A program made the position numbers and the translations under genes. This document shows positions 34,915 to 44,344 of a stretch of DNA of 64,000 nt, piece after piece (positions within the stretch are counted from its first letter, which is position 1; every line of letters starts with the position of its first letter). The stretch covers positions 2,646,501-2,710,500 of the forward strand of contig NZ_CP009291.1 of NCBI RefSeq assembly GCF_000767465.1. Reading direction: 5' to 3'. The notes under the pieces are model-generated. The model was given only the letters and a program-made list of their open reading frames with translations. It ran no database searches and was not told the DNA's origin. The stretch comes from Novosphingobium pentaromativorans US6-1. Its GTDB lineage: Bacteria > Pseudomonadota > Alphaproteobacteria > Sphingomonadales > Sphingomonadaceae.

Positions 34915-36212
34915 CAGAACTTCACCCGCGCGCCGAGGGAAAAGACGAGCGCGGATGCGTCTGTGAGCGTGCCGTTCACCAGGATCGGCGTCTGTGCCGC
35001 GGTTCCTGCATAAGCGGCGGTCGTGCGGTCGATCGCGGCATCCTTGAACGAGATGTACGAAGCGGCAGCATCGACGGTGATGGCCTTGCTGACAGCGTAG
35101 CTGGTACCGGCCGAGAAGTTCCAGCGGTTGCTGTCCGGCACGCGGGCGTCACGTTCGCCGTCGCGCGTTGGGGTTCCGCCGTACTGGACGCCAGCGCGCA
35201 CGGTCCACTCGGGATTGACCATATAGTCGATGCCCGCCGCGTAGCTCCAGCTGTTCTTGTAGTCCTCTGGGATCGAGGCGTTGATCGGCGCGCCGAGATC
35301 GATGGTGTCGAACTTGCTCCAGCCATAGCGTACGACCTGCGCGTTCAGCGTCAGCCGGTCGGTCGCCTTGTAGCGGACGCTGCCGATTGCCTGCCACGGC
35401 GTGCTGAAAGTGGCGCGCGTGGCGATCTCGCCGTTCTGGCCGGCAAGCGGGCCAAGCAGGCCTTCGGTCAGGACCGTGCCCTTGAGCTTGTGCTTGATGC
35501 TCGACTTGTAGGAGACGCCAAGCGACAGCGGACCGGTGTGATACTGGGCGCCGACCGACCAGCCCATGTCCCAGCCCTTGCCGGACAGGGTCTGGTGCCC
35601 GTCGGGCAGCAGGGCGGATAGGTTGGGCAGGTAATTGCCCAAGGTGGCATCGGCGTGCTCGATGTTGAGCGCGGCGCCAAGGTACAGTTCGGGCGTCACG
35701 GCAACGGCCAGCGTCGGCTGGATGTCGAAGGTGCGCAGCTTGGTCTTGTCCGCAGTGTAGCGGGCCCAGCTGTCCTCTGCGTAATTGGTGGTGAAGTTGT
35801 AGGGGGCGCTGACGGCGAGGCCCACCGCGACCTTGCCGAAGCCGTAGGCGATCGCGCCGGAAGGCAGCACGCCGTTGTCGATCGGGTTCTTCTCGACCGG
35901 GTCGCCGCCGACGGAGGCGGGGGCCGAGGCCGGGCGGACGATCACGGTGCCATTGTCGGAAACCTTGCCGCGCGGAAGGATGGCGCTGGCATGAACCGCG
36001 GCTTCACCGCCTTCCATGCCGGCGATCGAGGCCGGGTTCCACCACAGCGAATCGACGCCGGTGTCGGCGGCCTCACCGGAAAAGGCACGGCCCTGGCCGC
36101 GTACGGACTGTTCCTGAAGGTAGAATGCCTGGGCGTGGGCCGATCCTGCGACGGCCATGGCAAAGAAGGATACCGCGCTGGAAAGGAATACGCGGCCGGA
36201 CGTCAACTTCAT
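34914..36212 (-). CDS. fadL: FadL/OmpP1/TodX-family outer-membrane transporter
   Basis: 432 residues. The signal peptide ends at GSAHA (about residue 30). The mature protein starts with the family hatch AFYLQEQSVRGQGRAFSGEA and continues with SLWWNPASIAGM, then a 14-strand-type barrel ending in SLGARVKF. It lets long-chain fatty acids or hydrophobic compounds through the outer membrane. GGGAGAG six bases before the ATG fixes the start, although the frame is open to 36605. It heads the operon with fadD. Confidence 0.93.
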   Translation of the reverse strand: MKLTSGRVFLSSAVSFFAMAVAGSAHAQAFYLQEQSVRGQGRAFSGEAADTGVDSLWWNPASIAGMEGGEAAVHASAILPRGKVSDNGTVIVRPASAPASVGGDPVEKNPIDNGVLPSGAIAYGFGKVAVGLAVSAPYNFTTNYAEDSWARYTADKTKLRTFDIQPTLAVAVTPELYLGAALNIEHADATLGNYLPNLSALLPDGHQTLSGKGWDMGWSVGAQYHTGPLSLGVSYKSSIKHKLKGTVLTEGLLGPLAGQNGEIATRATFSTPWQAIGSVRYKATDRLTLNAQVVRYGWSKFDTIDLGAPINASIPEDYKNSWSYAAGIDYMVNPEWTVRAGVQYGGTPTRDGERDARVPDSNRWNFSAGTSYAVSKAITVDAAASYISFKDAAIDRTTAAYAGTAAQTPILVNGTLTDASALVFSLGARVKF

Positions 36213-36265
36213 TCGAAACTCTCCCGAATTCAATTTCTTGTATTGTCTGGTAACGCCCGGACGCA

Positions 36266-36703
36266 TCAGTTGATCCGCGTCCAGGTCTGGGTCTTGCACA
36301 AGGGCCAGACGATGCAGCCCTTGAGCTTGAGGGTGTCTGCGCCGGCCGGTGTGATCGTGGCCTTGTAGGTGCCGCCGTCTTCCGGGTTGTAGATCGTGCC
36401 GCCGGTCCACTTGGCCGCGTCGCGATCGAAGCCGCCCAGGATCTGCAGGCCCTTGAGGCGGCGATTGCGCTTGGCCTCGTCCTTGTTGTTCTCGTCCCGC
36501 ATCTCCGGATTGCGCCGGATGTTGTCGGATTCGAGGAGCGTCCCGCAGATCGAGGTTCCGCAACGCGCGATCTCGACGACGCCGTGCTTCGACGGTGTGC
36601 GCCACATTCCCAGTACCGAGTCCGGCGATGCGGCGGATGCCGTGACCGGAACTGCAGCAATGGCGGCAACAAATGCCACTGCCGCATGTTTCGTGATTCT
36701 CAT
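36266..36703 (-). CDS. exported DUF2147 protein
   Basis: 145 residues. A signal peptide (AVAFVAAIAAVPVTASA) is followed by the DUF2147 core: SVLGMWRTPSKHGVVEIARCGTSICG, GGTIYNPEDGGTYKATIT and LKGCIVWPLCKTQTWTRI. Two pairs of cysteines suggest disulfides. The function is not known. AAAGG precedes the ATG. It lies 53 bases upstream of fadL and may be the first gene of the fatty-acid run, whose message it would share. Confidence 0.87.
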   Translation of the reverse strand: MRITKHAAVAFVAAIAAVPVTASAASPDSVLGMWRTPSKHGVVEIARCGTSICGTLLESDNIRRNPEMRDENNKDEAKRNRRLKGLQILGGFDRDAAKWTGGTIYNPEDGGTYKATITPAGADTLKLKGCIVWPLCKTQTWTRIN

Positions 36704-36894
36704 GTGCGACCTTTCCATCTCTCTCCCGAAGCCCGGATTCGCGCCGCTTGCTGGCAGACGTCTTCGATCCGGGGCCGGGTATGGACTCGAGATAACCGAA
36801 AATTTGCTTGACGTATAGGGAAAGAATCGCACCTTAAGGGAAGATGTTTCGAACGGTCCGGATTCTTGAGGCCCGTCCGCCATGGAGAGAATGC
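36704..36894. promoter_or_regulatory. divergent promoter region of the two fatty-acid gene sets
   Basis: It lies between DUF2147-fadL (leftward) and the thiolase gene (rightward). A TTGACG at 36808 and CTTAAG at 36833 give a -35/-10-like pair with a 19-bp spacer, the overlong spacing typical of MerR-activated promoters. There is no clear inverted repeat in the spacer. Confidence 0.35.
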
Positions 36895-38031
36895 ATGCAA
36901 AGCGTCGTGATTGCGGGTTTCGCCCGTTCCCCGTTTCACCTGGCCAACAAGGGCGCGCTTGCCCGGGTCCGGCCTGACGACCTTGCCGCGCAAGTGATTC
37001 GCGGGTTGATCGACAAGACCGGGGTCGAACCGTCCGACGTCGAGGACCTGATTGTCGGCTGCGCCTTCCCCGAAGGCGAACAGGGCCTCAACGTGGCCCG
37101 CCTGATCGGCCTGCTGGCCGACCTGCCGATCTCGGTGGGCGGGATGACGGTGAACCGATTCTGCGGCTCGTCGATGAGCGCGATCCACATCGCCATGGGC
37201 CAGATTGCCGTGGGCGCGGGTGAAGTCTTCATCTGCGCAGGCGTCGAATCGATGAGCCGGGTGCCGATGATGGGCTTCAACCCCATGCCCAACCGTGCCC
37301 TTGCCGAAAAGAGCGCCGCCTACATGTCGATGGGCGAGACGGCTGAGAACGTCGCCGCAAAGTACCAGATCGGCCGCGATGCGCAGGAAGCCCTGGCCGT
37401 CGAAAGCCAGAAGCGGGCGGCCGCGGCGCGCGAGGCCGGCAAGTTCGCCGACGAGATCGTACCGATCACGACCAAGGGCGGCACTGTGAGCGAGGACGGC
37501 ACGATCCGTCCCGGTACCACGGCCGAGGACCTTGCCGGGCTCAAGCCTGCCTTCGATGCCAAGGGTTCGGTCACTGCCGGTACATCCTCTCCGCTGACTG
37601 ACGGCGCCAGCGCGGTGCTGGTCTGCACCGAGGAATATGCCCGCAAGCACGATCTGCCGATTCTCGCCCGTATCAAGTCGGTGGCGATCTCCGGTTGCGC
37701 GCCCGAAACGATGGGGCTCGGGCCGATCCTCTCCAGCAGGAAGGCGATGGAGCGCGCAGGCATCACGGCGGGCGACCTCGACGTGGTCGAGCTTAACGAG
37801 GCCTTCGCCTCGCAGGCGATCGCCTGCATGACCGACCTCGGCCTCGATGCCGCCAGGACCAACATCGACGGCGGCGCCATCGCCATCGGGCACCCGCTCG
37901 GCGCAACCGGCGCGCGCATCGTCGGCAAGGCCGCGGCGCTGCTGAAGCGCGAAGGCGGCAAGTATGCGCTGGCCACGCAGTGCATCGGCGGCGGGCAGGG
38001 CATCGCCACGATCCTGGAGTCGGCGCAATGA
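36895..38031 (+). CDS. fadA: acetyl-CoA acyltransferase (thiolase)
   Basis: 378 residues. It cleaves 3-ketoacyl-CoA in beta-oxidation. Catalytic residues are visible: the nucleophile Cys in NRFCGSSMSAI (about residue 89), His in GGAIAIGHPLGATG and the second Cys in TQCIGGGQG. GGAGAG lies just upstream of ATG 36895, better than the upstream in-frame ATG at 36844. Its stop overlaps the next start (ATGA). Confidence 0.94.
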   Translation: MQSVVIAGFARSPFHLANKGALARVRPDDLAAQVIRGLIDKTGVEPSDVEDLIVGCAFPEGEQGLNVARLIGLLADLPISVGGMTVNRFCGSSMSAIHIAMGQIAVGAGEVFICAGVESMSRVPMMGFNPMPNRALAEKSAAYMSMGETAENVAAKYQIGRDAQEALAVESQKRAAAAREAGKFADEIVPITTKGGTVSEDGTIRPGTTAEDLAGLKPAFDAKGSVTAGTSSPLTDGASAVLVCTEEYARKHDLPILARIKSVAISGCAPETMGLGPILSSRKAMERAGITAGDLDVVELNEAFASQAIACMTDLGLDAARTNIDGGAIAIGHPLGATGARIVGKAAALLKREGGKYALATQCIGGGQGIATILESAQ

Positions 38032-40352
38032 ACGATATCATCCGGAAAGTCTGCGTCATCGGCGCCGGTACCATGGGTGCCGGAATCGCCGCCCAGGTCG
38101 CCAATGCCGGCGTGCCGGTCGTCCTGCTCGACATCGTCCCCAAGGACGGCGAGAACCGCAACGCCATCGCCGAAGGCGCGGTGGCGCGCATGCTTAAGAC
38201 CGAGCCGGCGCCCTTCATGTCGAAGGCTGCGGCCAAGCTGGTCGAGACCGGCAACATCGAGGACCATCTCGACAAGGTCGCCGAATGCGACTGGGTGATC
38301 GAGGCGGTGATCGAGCGGCTCGACATCAAGCAGGGCCTCTATGCCAAGCTGGAAGCGGTCAAGCGCGAGGGTACGGCGGTCTCGTCGAACACGTCGACCA
38401 TCCCGCTCGCCCATCTCGTCGAAGGGCGCTCGGACGGCTTCAAGCGCGATTTCCTGATCACCCACTTCTTCAATCCGCCGCGCTACATGCGCCTGCTGGA
38501 AATCGTTACCGGTCCCGCGACCGATGCGGCCGTGGCGGACAAGGTGGAGCGCTTCGCCGATGTCGCGATGGGCAAGACGGTGGTCCATGCCAAGGACACG
38601 CCGGGCTTCATCGCCAATCGCATCGGCACGTACTGGATCCAGCTAGGCCTCAATGCCGCTTTCGACATGGGGCTCACCGTCGAGCAGGCCGACGCGATCG
38701 CCGGCAAGCCGATGGGCGTGCCCAAGACCGGCATTTTCGGTCTGGTCGATCTCGTGGGCATCGACCTGATGCCGCACTTGCAGGCGAGCCTGACTTCCAC
38801 GCTGCCCAAGGACGATCCCTATCAGGAGATCGCGCGCAGCCATCCGCTTATCGAGAAATTGATTTCCGAGGGATTCACCGGCCGCAAGGGCAAGGGCGGT
38901 TTCTACCGCCTCAATAGGGACATGGGTCGCCGCAAGGAGGCTCTTGACCTTGCGACCGGTGAATACCGCGAGAAGACCAGCGCCCGCGGCCCTTCGGGTC
39001 GCGCAGCCAAGGGGGACCTGCGGGCGCTGGTCGAAACCAGGGGCGCGGTGGGCGAATATGCCTGGGCGATCCTGGGCGGGACGCTGGCTTATGCCGCCGC
39101 CCTGGTGCCGTCTGCCGCCGCCGATGTCGTGGCCGTCGATGATGCCATGAAGCTGGGCTACAACTGGAAGTCCGGGCCGTTCGAAATGATCGACACGCTG
39201 GGCGCGCAGTATCTTGCCGAAAGGCTCGAGGCTGAAGGCAAGCCCGTTCCCGAGATCCTCAGGCTGGCAGGAGAGCGCACCTTCTATCGCATCGAGGACG
39301 GCAAGCGCCAGTTCCTTGGCCTTGACGGCGAGTATCACGATGTCGTGCGCCCCGAAGGCGTGCTGCGTCTCGCGGACATCAAGCTGGCCTCCGGGCCGCT
39401 GCTCAAGAACGGCTCGGCGGCCCTGTGGGATGTCGGCGACGGAGTGGCCTGCCTCGAATTCACCGGCAAGATGAATGCGCTCGACGGCGACGTGATGAAG
39501 CTGATCGTCGAGGCGATCCCGCTCGTTTCCGCCAGGTTCAAGGCGCTTGTCGTCTATAACGACGCCGACAGCTTCTCGGCTGGCGCCAACCTCGGGCTTG
39601 CCCTCTTCGCGATCAATATCGCCGCCTATGGCGAGGTCGAGAAGCTCGTGGCCGGCGGGCAGATGGCCTACAAGGGCCTCAAGTACGCGCCCTTCCCGGT
39701 GGTGGGAGCACCTGCCGGTCTGGCCGTGGGCGGCGGGTGCGAGATCCTGCTGCACTGCGATGCGATCCAGGCCCATGCCGAACTCTACACCGGCCTCGTC
39801 GAATGCGGTGTCGGCCTGATCCCCGGCTGGGGCGGCAATGGCGAGATGATCGACCGCGCGCGCAAGGCGCCCATGATGCCCAAGGGGCCGATGCCCGCCG
39901 TCGCCAAGGTGTTCGAGACGGTCTCGACCGCGACTGTTTCCAAGTCTGCGGCGCAGGCGAAGGAAATGCTGTTCCTGCGGCCGGATGACGGCATCACCAT
40001 GAACCGCGACCGCCTGCTTCACGATGCCAAGCAGAAGGCGCTTTCGCTGGTGGAAGGCTACGCTCCCCCCGAAGCGCCCGAGTTCAGGTTGCCGGGCGAG
40101 GGCGGGCACGTCGCGCTCAACATGGCGGCGCAAGGCTTCCACAAGCGCGGAATGGCGACCGATTACGACATGGTCGTTTCCGATGCCCTGGCCACCGTGC
40201 TGACCGGAGGAGAGGCCGACCTCGTCGATACGGTGAGCGAGCAGGAACTGCTCAAGCTGGAGCGCGAGACCTTCATGCGGCTGGTTCGCGAACCGCGCTC
40301 GATCGCTCGGGTCGAGCATATGCTTGAAACCGGCAAGCCGCTGCGCAACTGA
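38028..40352 (+). CDS. fadN: 3-hydroxyacyl-CoA dehydrogenase / enoyl-CoA hydratase, FadN-type
   Basis: 774 residues. The dehydrogenase comes first: CVIGAGTMGAGIAAQ at residues 8-22 and HFFNPPRYMRLLEIV. The C-terminal third is a crotonase domain: AGLAVGGGCEILLHCD and GLVECGVGLIPGWGG carry the two glutamates needed for hydration. This order is the reverse of E. coli FadB and matches Bacillus FadN. It is translationally coupled to the thiolase (ATGA), so one transcript provides hydration, dehydrogenation and thiolysis. Confidence 0.92.
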   Translation: MNDIIRKVCVIGAGTMGAGIAAQVANAGVPVVLLDIVPKDGENRNAIAEGAVARMLKTEPAPFMSKAAAKLVETGNIEDHLDKVAECDWVIEAVIERLDIKQGLYAKLEAVKREGTAVSSNTSTIPLAHLVEGRSDGFKRDFLITHFFNPPRYMRLLEIVTGPATDAAVADKVERFADVAMGKTVVHAKDTPGFIANRIGTYWIQLGLNAAFDMGLTVEQADAIAGKPMGVPKTGIFGLVDLVGIDLMPHLQASLTSTLPKDDPYQEIARSHPLIEKLISEGFTGRKGKGGFYRLNRDMGRRKEALDLATGEYREKTSARGPSGRAAKGDLRALVETRGAVGEYAWAILGGTLAYAAALVPSAAADVVAVDDAMKLGYNWKSGPFEMIDTLGAQYLAERLEAEGKPVPEILRLAGERTFYRIEDGKRQFLGLDGEYHDVVRPEGVLRLADIKLASGPLLKNGSAALWDVGDGVACLEFTGKMNALDGDVMKLIVEAIPLVSARFKALVVYNDADSFSAGANLGLALFAINIAAYGEVEKLVAGGQMAYKGLKYAPFPVVGAPAGLAVGGGCEILLHCDAIQAHAELYTGLVECGVGLIPGWGGNGEMIDRARKAPMMPKGPMPAVAKVFETVSTATVSKSAAQAKEMLFLRPDDGITMNRDRLLHDAKQKALSLVEGYAPPEAPEFRLPGEGGHVALNMAAQGFHKRGMATDYDMVVSDALATVLTGGEADLVDTVSEQELLKLERETFMRLVREPRSIARVEHMLETGKPLRN

Positions 40353-40399
40353 TGCGATGACAAGGGCGCGCGCAGTCGCGCCTGCGAGGAGAGTGAGAA

Positions 40400-42190
40400 A
40401 TGCAAGTCTACGAGGCACCCTTGCGCGACATGAAGTTCGTGCTGCACGAGCTTCATGAGGACGACGGCTTCGGTAATCTCGAGGCGCTTGAAGAATTTAC
40501 GCCCGATCTCGTCGATGCCGTGCTGGAAGAAGCGGCCAAGGTGGCGCAGGAGGTCCTGCTCCCGCTCAACCGCAGCGGTGACGTCGAGGGCTGTACCCTG
40601 GAGAACGGCGTGGTGCGCACGCCGCAGGGCTTCAAGGAAGCCTATGAGCTGTTCCGCGAGGGCGGCTGGTGCGCGCTGGCGTCCGATCCCGAATGGGGCG
40701 GGCAGGGCCTGCCCGAATCGGTCAACAAGATGACCGAGGAAATGATCTGCTCGGCCAACCTGTCGTTCAGCCTCTATCCCGGCCTGACCCACGGCGGCAC
40801 GACCGCGATCGAGGTCTATGCCAGCGATGAACTCAAGCAGTTCTACCTGCCGAAGCTGGTTTCGGGCACCTGGTCGGGCACGATGTGCCTCACCGAATCG
40901 CATTGCGGCACCGATCTGGGCATGCTGCGCACCAAGGCGGTTCCGCAGGATGACGGCAGCTACAAGCTGACCGGCGGCAAGATCTTCATTTCCGCCGGCG
41001 AACATGACCTGACCGAGAACATCATCCACCTCGTCCTCGCGCGGCTTCCCGATGCACCCAAGGGCGTGAAGGGCATCAGCCTGTTCCTGGTGCCCAAGTA
41101 TCTGCCCAAGGACGACGGCACGCCGGGCCCCTCGAACGGGGTCTCGGTCGCGGCCATCGAGCACAAGATGGGCCTCAAGGCCTCGGCCACCTGCCAGCTC
41201 AATTTCGAGGAATCGACCGGCTGGCTGGTCGGCAAGCCCAACAAGGGGCTCGAGGCGATGTTCACGATGATGAACACCGAGCGCGTCTCGGTGGGCGTGC
41301 AGGGGCTGGGCGTGGGCGAGGCAGCCTACCAGTCTGCGGTGTGGTACGCGAAGGACCGCCTGCAGGGCCGTTCGCTGTCCGGCGTGAAGAACCCGGATGG
41401 ACCGGCTGACCCGATCATCGTTCACCCCGATGTGCGCCGCATGCTGATGACGATGCGCGCCAACAACGAAGGCTGCCGTGCCATTTCGGCATGGGTGAGC
41501 CGCGCGCTCGATGCCGAAAAGCACGCCACCGATCCGGAAGTGAAGCAGCGCGCCGAGGATTTCGTCGCCCTGATGACGCCCGTGGTGAAGGCGCTTTTCA
41601 CCGACCTCGGTTTCGAGAGCGCGAACCTTGCGGTGCAGGTCTATGGCGGCCACGGCTACATCGCCGAAAGCGGCGTGGAGCAGTACGCGCGCGATGCGCG
41701 CATCGCCATGATCTACGAAGGTACCAACGGCATTCAGGCGCTCGACCTCGTGGGCCGCAAGCTGCCTGCCCACATGGGCCGATACTTGCGCGCGTTCTTC
41801 CACCCGGTCTCGCAGTTCATCGAAGCGAACAAGGATGACGAGACCTTCGGCAAGATGATCGAGGCTCTGGAAAAGGCCTTTGGCGCGCTTCAGCTGTCAA
41901 CGGCGACGATCGCGCAGAAGGGGATGAAGGACCCCGAGGAAGGCGCTGCTGCCGCGACCGATTACCTGCGCCTGACCGGCCTTGTCGCCATGGCCTACTG
42001 CTTTGCCAAGTCGGCCATGATCGCCCAGCGCAGGCTTGGCGAAGGCACCGACGAGGCGGCGTTCTACAAGTCCAAGCTGGCGACCGCGCAGTTCTTCTTC
42101 GACCGTATCCTGCCCCAGGCGACGGCGGCATTCCTGGCGATCAAGGCGGGCAAGGCATCGATGATGGCGCTCGAGGCCGAAGCGTTCTGA
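40400..42190 (+). CDS. fadE: acyl-CoA dehydrogenase with C-terminal extension
   Basis: 596 residues. FAD-dependent first step of beta-oxidation. Seen: CLTESHCGTDLG (FAD/substrate loop), VYGGHGYI and ARIAMIYEGTNGIQALDLVGRKL with the catalytic-base region Glu. The extra C-terminal helical domain (DEAAFYKSKLATAQFFFDRI) is typical of the 590-600-residue type that works with FadN-like proteins. It follows the FadN gene by 47 bases. Confidence 0.92.
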   Translation: MQVYEAPLRDMKFVLHELHEDDGFGNLEALEEFTPDLVDAVLEEAAKVAQEVLLPLNRSGDVEGCTLENGVVRTPQGFKEAYELFREGGWCALASDPEWGGQGLPESVNKMTEEMICSANLSFSLYPGLTHGGTTAIEVYASDELKQFYLPKLVSGTWSGTMCLTESHCGTDLGMLRTKAVPQDDGSYKLTGGKIFISAGEHDLTENIIHLVLARLPDAPKGVKGISLFLVPKYLPKDDGTPGPSNGVSVAAIEHKMGLKASATCQLNFEESTGWLVGKPNKGLEAMFTMMNTERVSVGVQGLGVGEAAYQSAVWYAKDRLQGRSLSGVKNPDGPADPIIVHPDVRRMLMTMRANNEGCRAISAWVSRALDAEKHATDPEVKQRAEDFVALMTPVVKALFTDLGFESANLAVQVYGGHGYIAESGVEQYARDARIAMIYEGTNGIQALDLVGRKLPAHMGRYLRAFFHPVSQFIEANKDDETFGKMIEALEKAFGALQLSTATIAQKGMKDPEEGAAAATDYLRLTGLVAMAYCFAKSAMIAQRRLGEGTDEAAFYKSKLATAQFFFDRILPQATAAFLAIKAGKASMMALEAEAF

Positions 42191-42196
42191 TCGGGC

Positions 42197-42237
42197 GTCC
42201 GGTGCCGCGCTCCGCAGTCGAGAGCGCGGCGCCGGAC
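42197..42237. terminator. 16-bp hairpin between convergent fadE and tldE
   Basis: GTCCGGTGCCGCGCTC pairs with GAGCGCGGCGCCGGAC (one G-U pair), loop of nine bases. There is no U-tract on either side. Its position in a 57-bp gap between convergent genes suggests a two-way barrier. Confidence 0.55.
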
Positions 42238-42247
42238 CGCTCGTCCA

Positions 42248-43594
42248 TCAGTTTCCGGCGATGGTCATGCCGTCGACGCGCAGCGTCGGCACGTTGATCG
42301 CGCGGTACCATTCAAGGTCGCTGGCCGGGGTCATCTGCGCAAACATCTTGAGCAGGTTCCCGGCGATGGTGAATTCGGCCACCGGCCCGGCCAGTTCGCC
42401 GTTGACGATCCGGAAGCCCGAAGCGCCGCGGCTGTAATCGCCGGTCACTCCGTTCACGCCCTGCCCGATCAGCTCGGTCACGTAGATGCCGTCGGCGATG
42501 TCCGCCATCAGTTCGGCGGGTGAGAGCGGACCGGGTTCGAGGTGGATATTGCCCACCGAGATTCCAGGTGCGCCGCCGCCGCCGCGCGAGGCGTGGCCGG
42601 TCGGCTCCAGGCCGAGCTGGCGGGCCGCCGCGCAGTCGAGCAGCCAACCGGTGATCTTCCCGTCTTCCACGAGATTGCGCGCACGGGTCGCCAGTCCTTC
42701 GCCGTCGAAGGGCCGGGCGCGCAGGCCGCGCGGCCGGTGCGGGTCTTCGGCGATCACGGTTCCCGGCGCGAAGATCTGTTCGCCGAGCCGGTCGAGCAGG
42801 AAGCTGGAACGGCGGGCGATTGCGCTGCCCGACATGGCGCCGATGAGATGGCCGACCAGCGTGCCCGAGACGCGCGGATCGAACAGGACCGGCATCGGGC
42901 CGCTCTTCACCTTGCCGGGCTCGAGACGGGCGACCGCGCGGGTTCCGGCCAGTTCGCCGATTTCGCGCGCGCCGGGCAGGTCGGCCACGTGATGCGTCTG
43001 GCGCCAGGCGCTGTCGCGCTGCTTGCCCGCGCCTTCGCCGGCGACAACCGAAGCGCTGGTGGAATGGCTGGATGCGCCATAGGCTCCGGCGAAACCGTGG
43101 CTGGTCGCCAGCGCGAAGATGCCGAAGCCGGCACTGGCCGATGCGCCGTCGGAATTGGTCACGCCCTGCACCGCCCGGGCCGCGTCCTCGGCTTCCTCGG
43201 CGCGTTCGCGCAGGGCTTGCGGGCTGGGCTCGGTGGGATCGATCAGGTCGAGTTCGGGGAAGGGGCCATGGGTGAGCAGTTCCTCTGGCGCCAGGCCGGC
43301 ATAGGCGTCTTCCGGTGCGGCGCGGGCCATGGCGATCGCGCGCGCGGCCAGCTCGTCCAGCGCGAGGTCCGACAAGTCGGAAGAACCGATACTGGCCGAA
43401 CGGGTGCCGCTGAACACGCGCAGCGAGATGTGCTCGCTTTCCGAACGCTCGACATCCTCGAGCTTGCCGAGGCGGATCTGGATCCCTTCCGAGGAACTGG
43501 CGCCATACACGGCATCGGCGGCATCGGCGCCAGCGCGGCGCGCGCGCGCAACCAGGTCCTGCGCGCGTTCCCTGGCCTGTTCCGGATTGAGCAT
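42248..43594 (-). CDS. tldE: TldE/PmbA metalloprotease-associated subunit
   Basis: 448 residues. TldE is the non-catalytic partner of TldD and lacks the HExxxH motif, which is indeed absent here. Seen: the N-terminal MLNPEQARERAQDLVARARRAGAD region, RLGKLEDVERSESE, GVTNSDGASAS, PVLFDPRVSGTLVGHLIGAMSGSAIARRSSFL, and HLEPGPLSPAEL with GVNGVTGDYSRGASGFRIVNG at the end. ATG 43594 has a GGGAG site. TldD is at 6804-8222. Confidence 0.93.
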   Translation of the reverse strand: MLNPEQARERAQDLVARARRAGADAADAVYGASSSEGIQIRLGKLEDVERSESEHISLRVFSGTRSASIGSSDLSDLALDELAARAIAMARAAPEDAYAGLAPEELLTHGPFPELDLIDPTEPSPQALRERAEEAEDAARAVQGVTNSDGASASAGFGIFALATSHGFAGAYGASSHSTSASVVAGEGAGKQRDSAWRQTHHVADLPGAREIGELAGTRAVARLEPGKVKSGPMPVLFDPRVSGTLVGHLIGAMSGSAIARRSSFLLDRLGEQIFAPGTVIAEDPHRPRGLRARPFDGEGLATRARNLVEDGKITGWLLDCAAARQLGLEPTGHASRGGGGAPGISVGNIHLEPGPLSPAELMADIADGIYVTELIGQGVNGVTGDYSRGASGFRIVNGELAGPVAEFTIAGNLLKMFAQMTPASDLEWYRAINVPTLRVDGMTIAGN

Positions 43595-43733
43595 TGGACT
43601 TCGCAACTCCCTTGGACCGCGCGAAAGCCGGTTCGCGCTCAGGGCAGCCCTAGTCGCCGCGCGGGCCGAGGGCAAATGCGAGATGCACGAAGAGCTGGTT
43701 GTCCGGGGGACGAAACCCCGATTGCCGCCGCCT

Positions 43734-44084
43734 TCAGGCGAAGATCAGGGCGAGGCCCTTGAGCAGTCCGGTCAGTGCGAAAGGAAGTCCGATGGCGATA
43801 GCCCAGAGTACCAGACGGTCACGTCGGTAATAGGGGGCCATGCCCGGATCGTGGGCCTGTTCGTCGGTCAGGCGGTTCCAGCGCGCCTCGAAGCGGCGGC
43901 AGGCCGGGATGATGGCAATGACGAGGATGATCAGTGCGAGGTAGGGCAGCAGCGAACTGCCGTGCGACTTGAGGGCGCCGATCGTCACGAAAATCTGCAA
44001 GGCGGTATAGACCAGCAGGGCGTAGGCGATGTGGTCGCTCATCTTCTTGCGCCAGTCCACCAGGTGCACGGCGGACGGTGTCAT
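43734..44084 (-). CDS. membrane protein of unknown function
   Basis: 116 residues with three hydrophobic segments (AYALLVYTALQIFVTIGAL, LLPYLALIILVIAIIPAC and LVLWAIAIGLPFALTGLLKG). The middle loop is charged and holds RRFEARWNRL. The start could be ATG 44084 or ATG 44042. I do not recognise a family. It lies alone between tldE and lptB, transcribed away from lptB. Confidence 0.7.
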   Translation of the reverse strand: MTPSAVHLVDWRKKMSDHIAYALLVYTALQIFVTIGALKSHGSSLLPYLALIILVIAIIPACRRFEARWNRLTDEQAHDPGMAPYYRRDRLVLWAIAIGLPFALTGLLKGLALIFA

Positions 44085-44344
44085 GATGGCCCTATGTCTT
44101 GTGGTCTTAACCATCCGGCAGCACTTCCCCTTCAATCCCACTCAGAATAGATCATCAAATTGCGGGAAGATCAAGTTTGACGAAATTTCCGACAAGCTCT
44201 GGCGAGGCGGACGGGCGGCGGCCCGAAGCCAATCGGTAAACAGCGCCGGGTTATCAGGCACATGCACGAAACCTGCTAATCTGGGCCTCGAAGGCAAAAT
44301 GCCGACTTGCCGTTGCCCGGTCGCGTGCGTTAACGCGGTAACCA

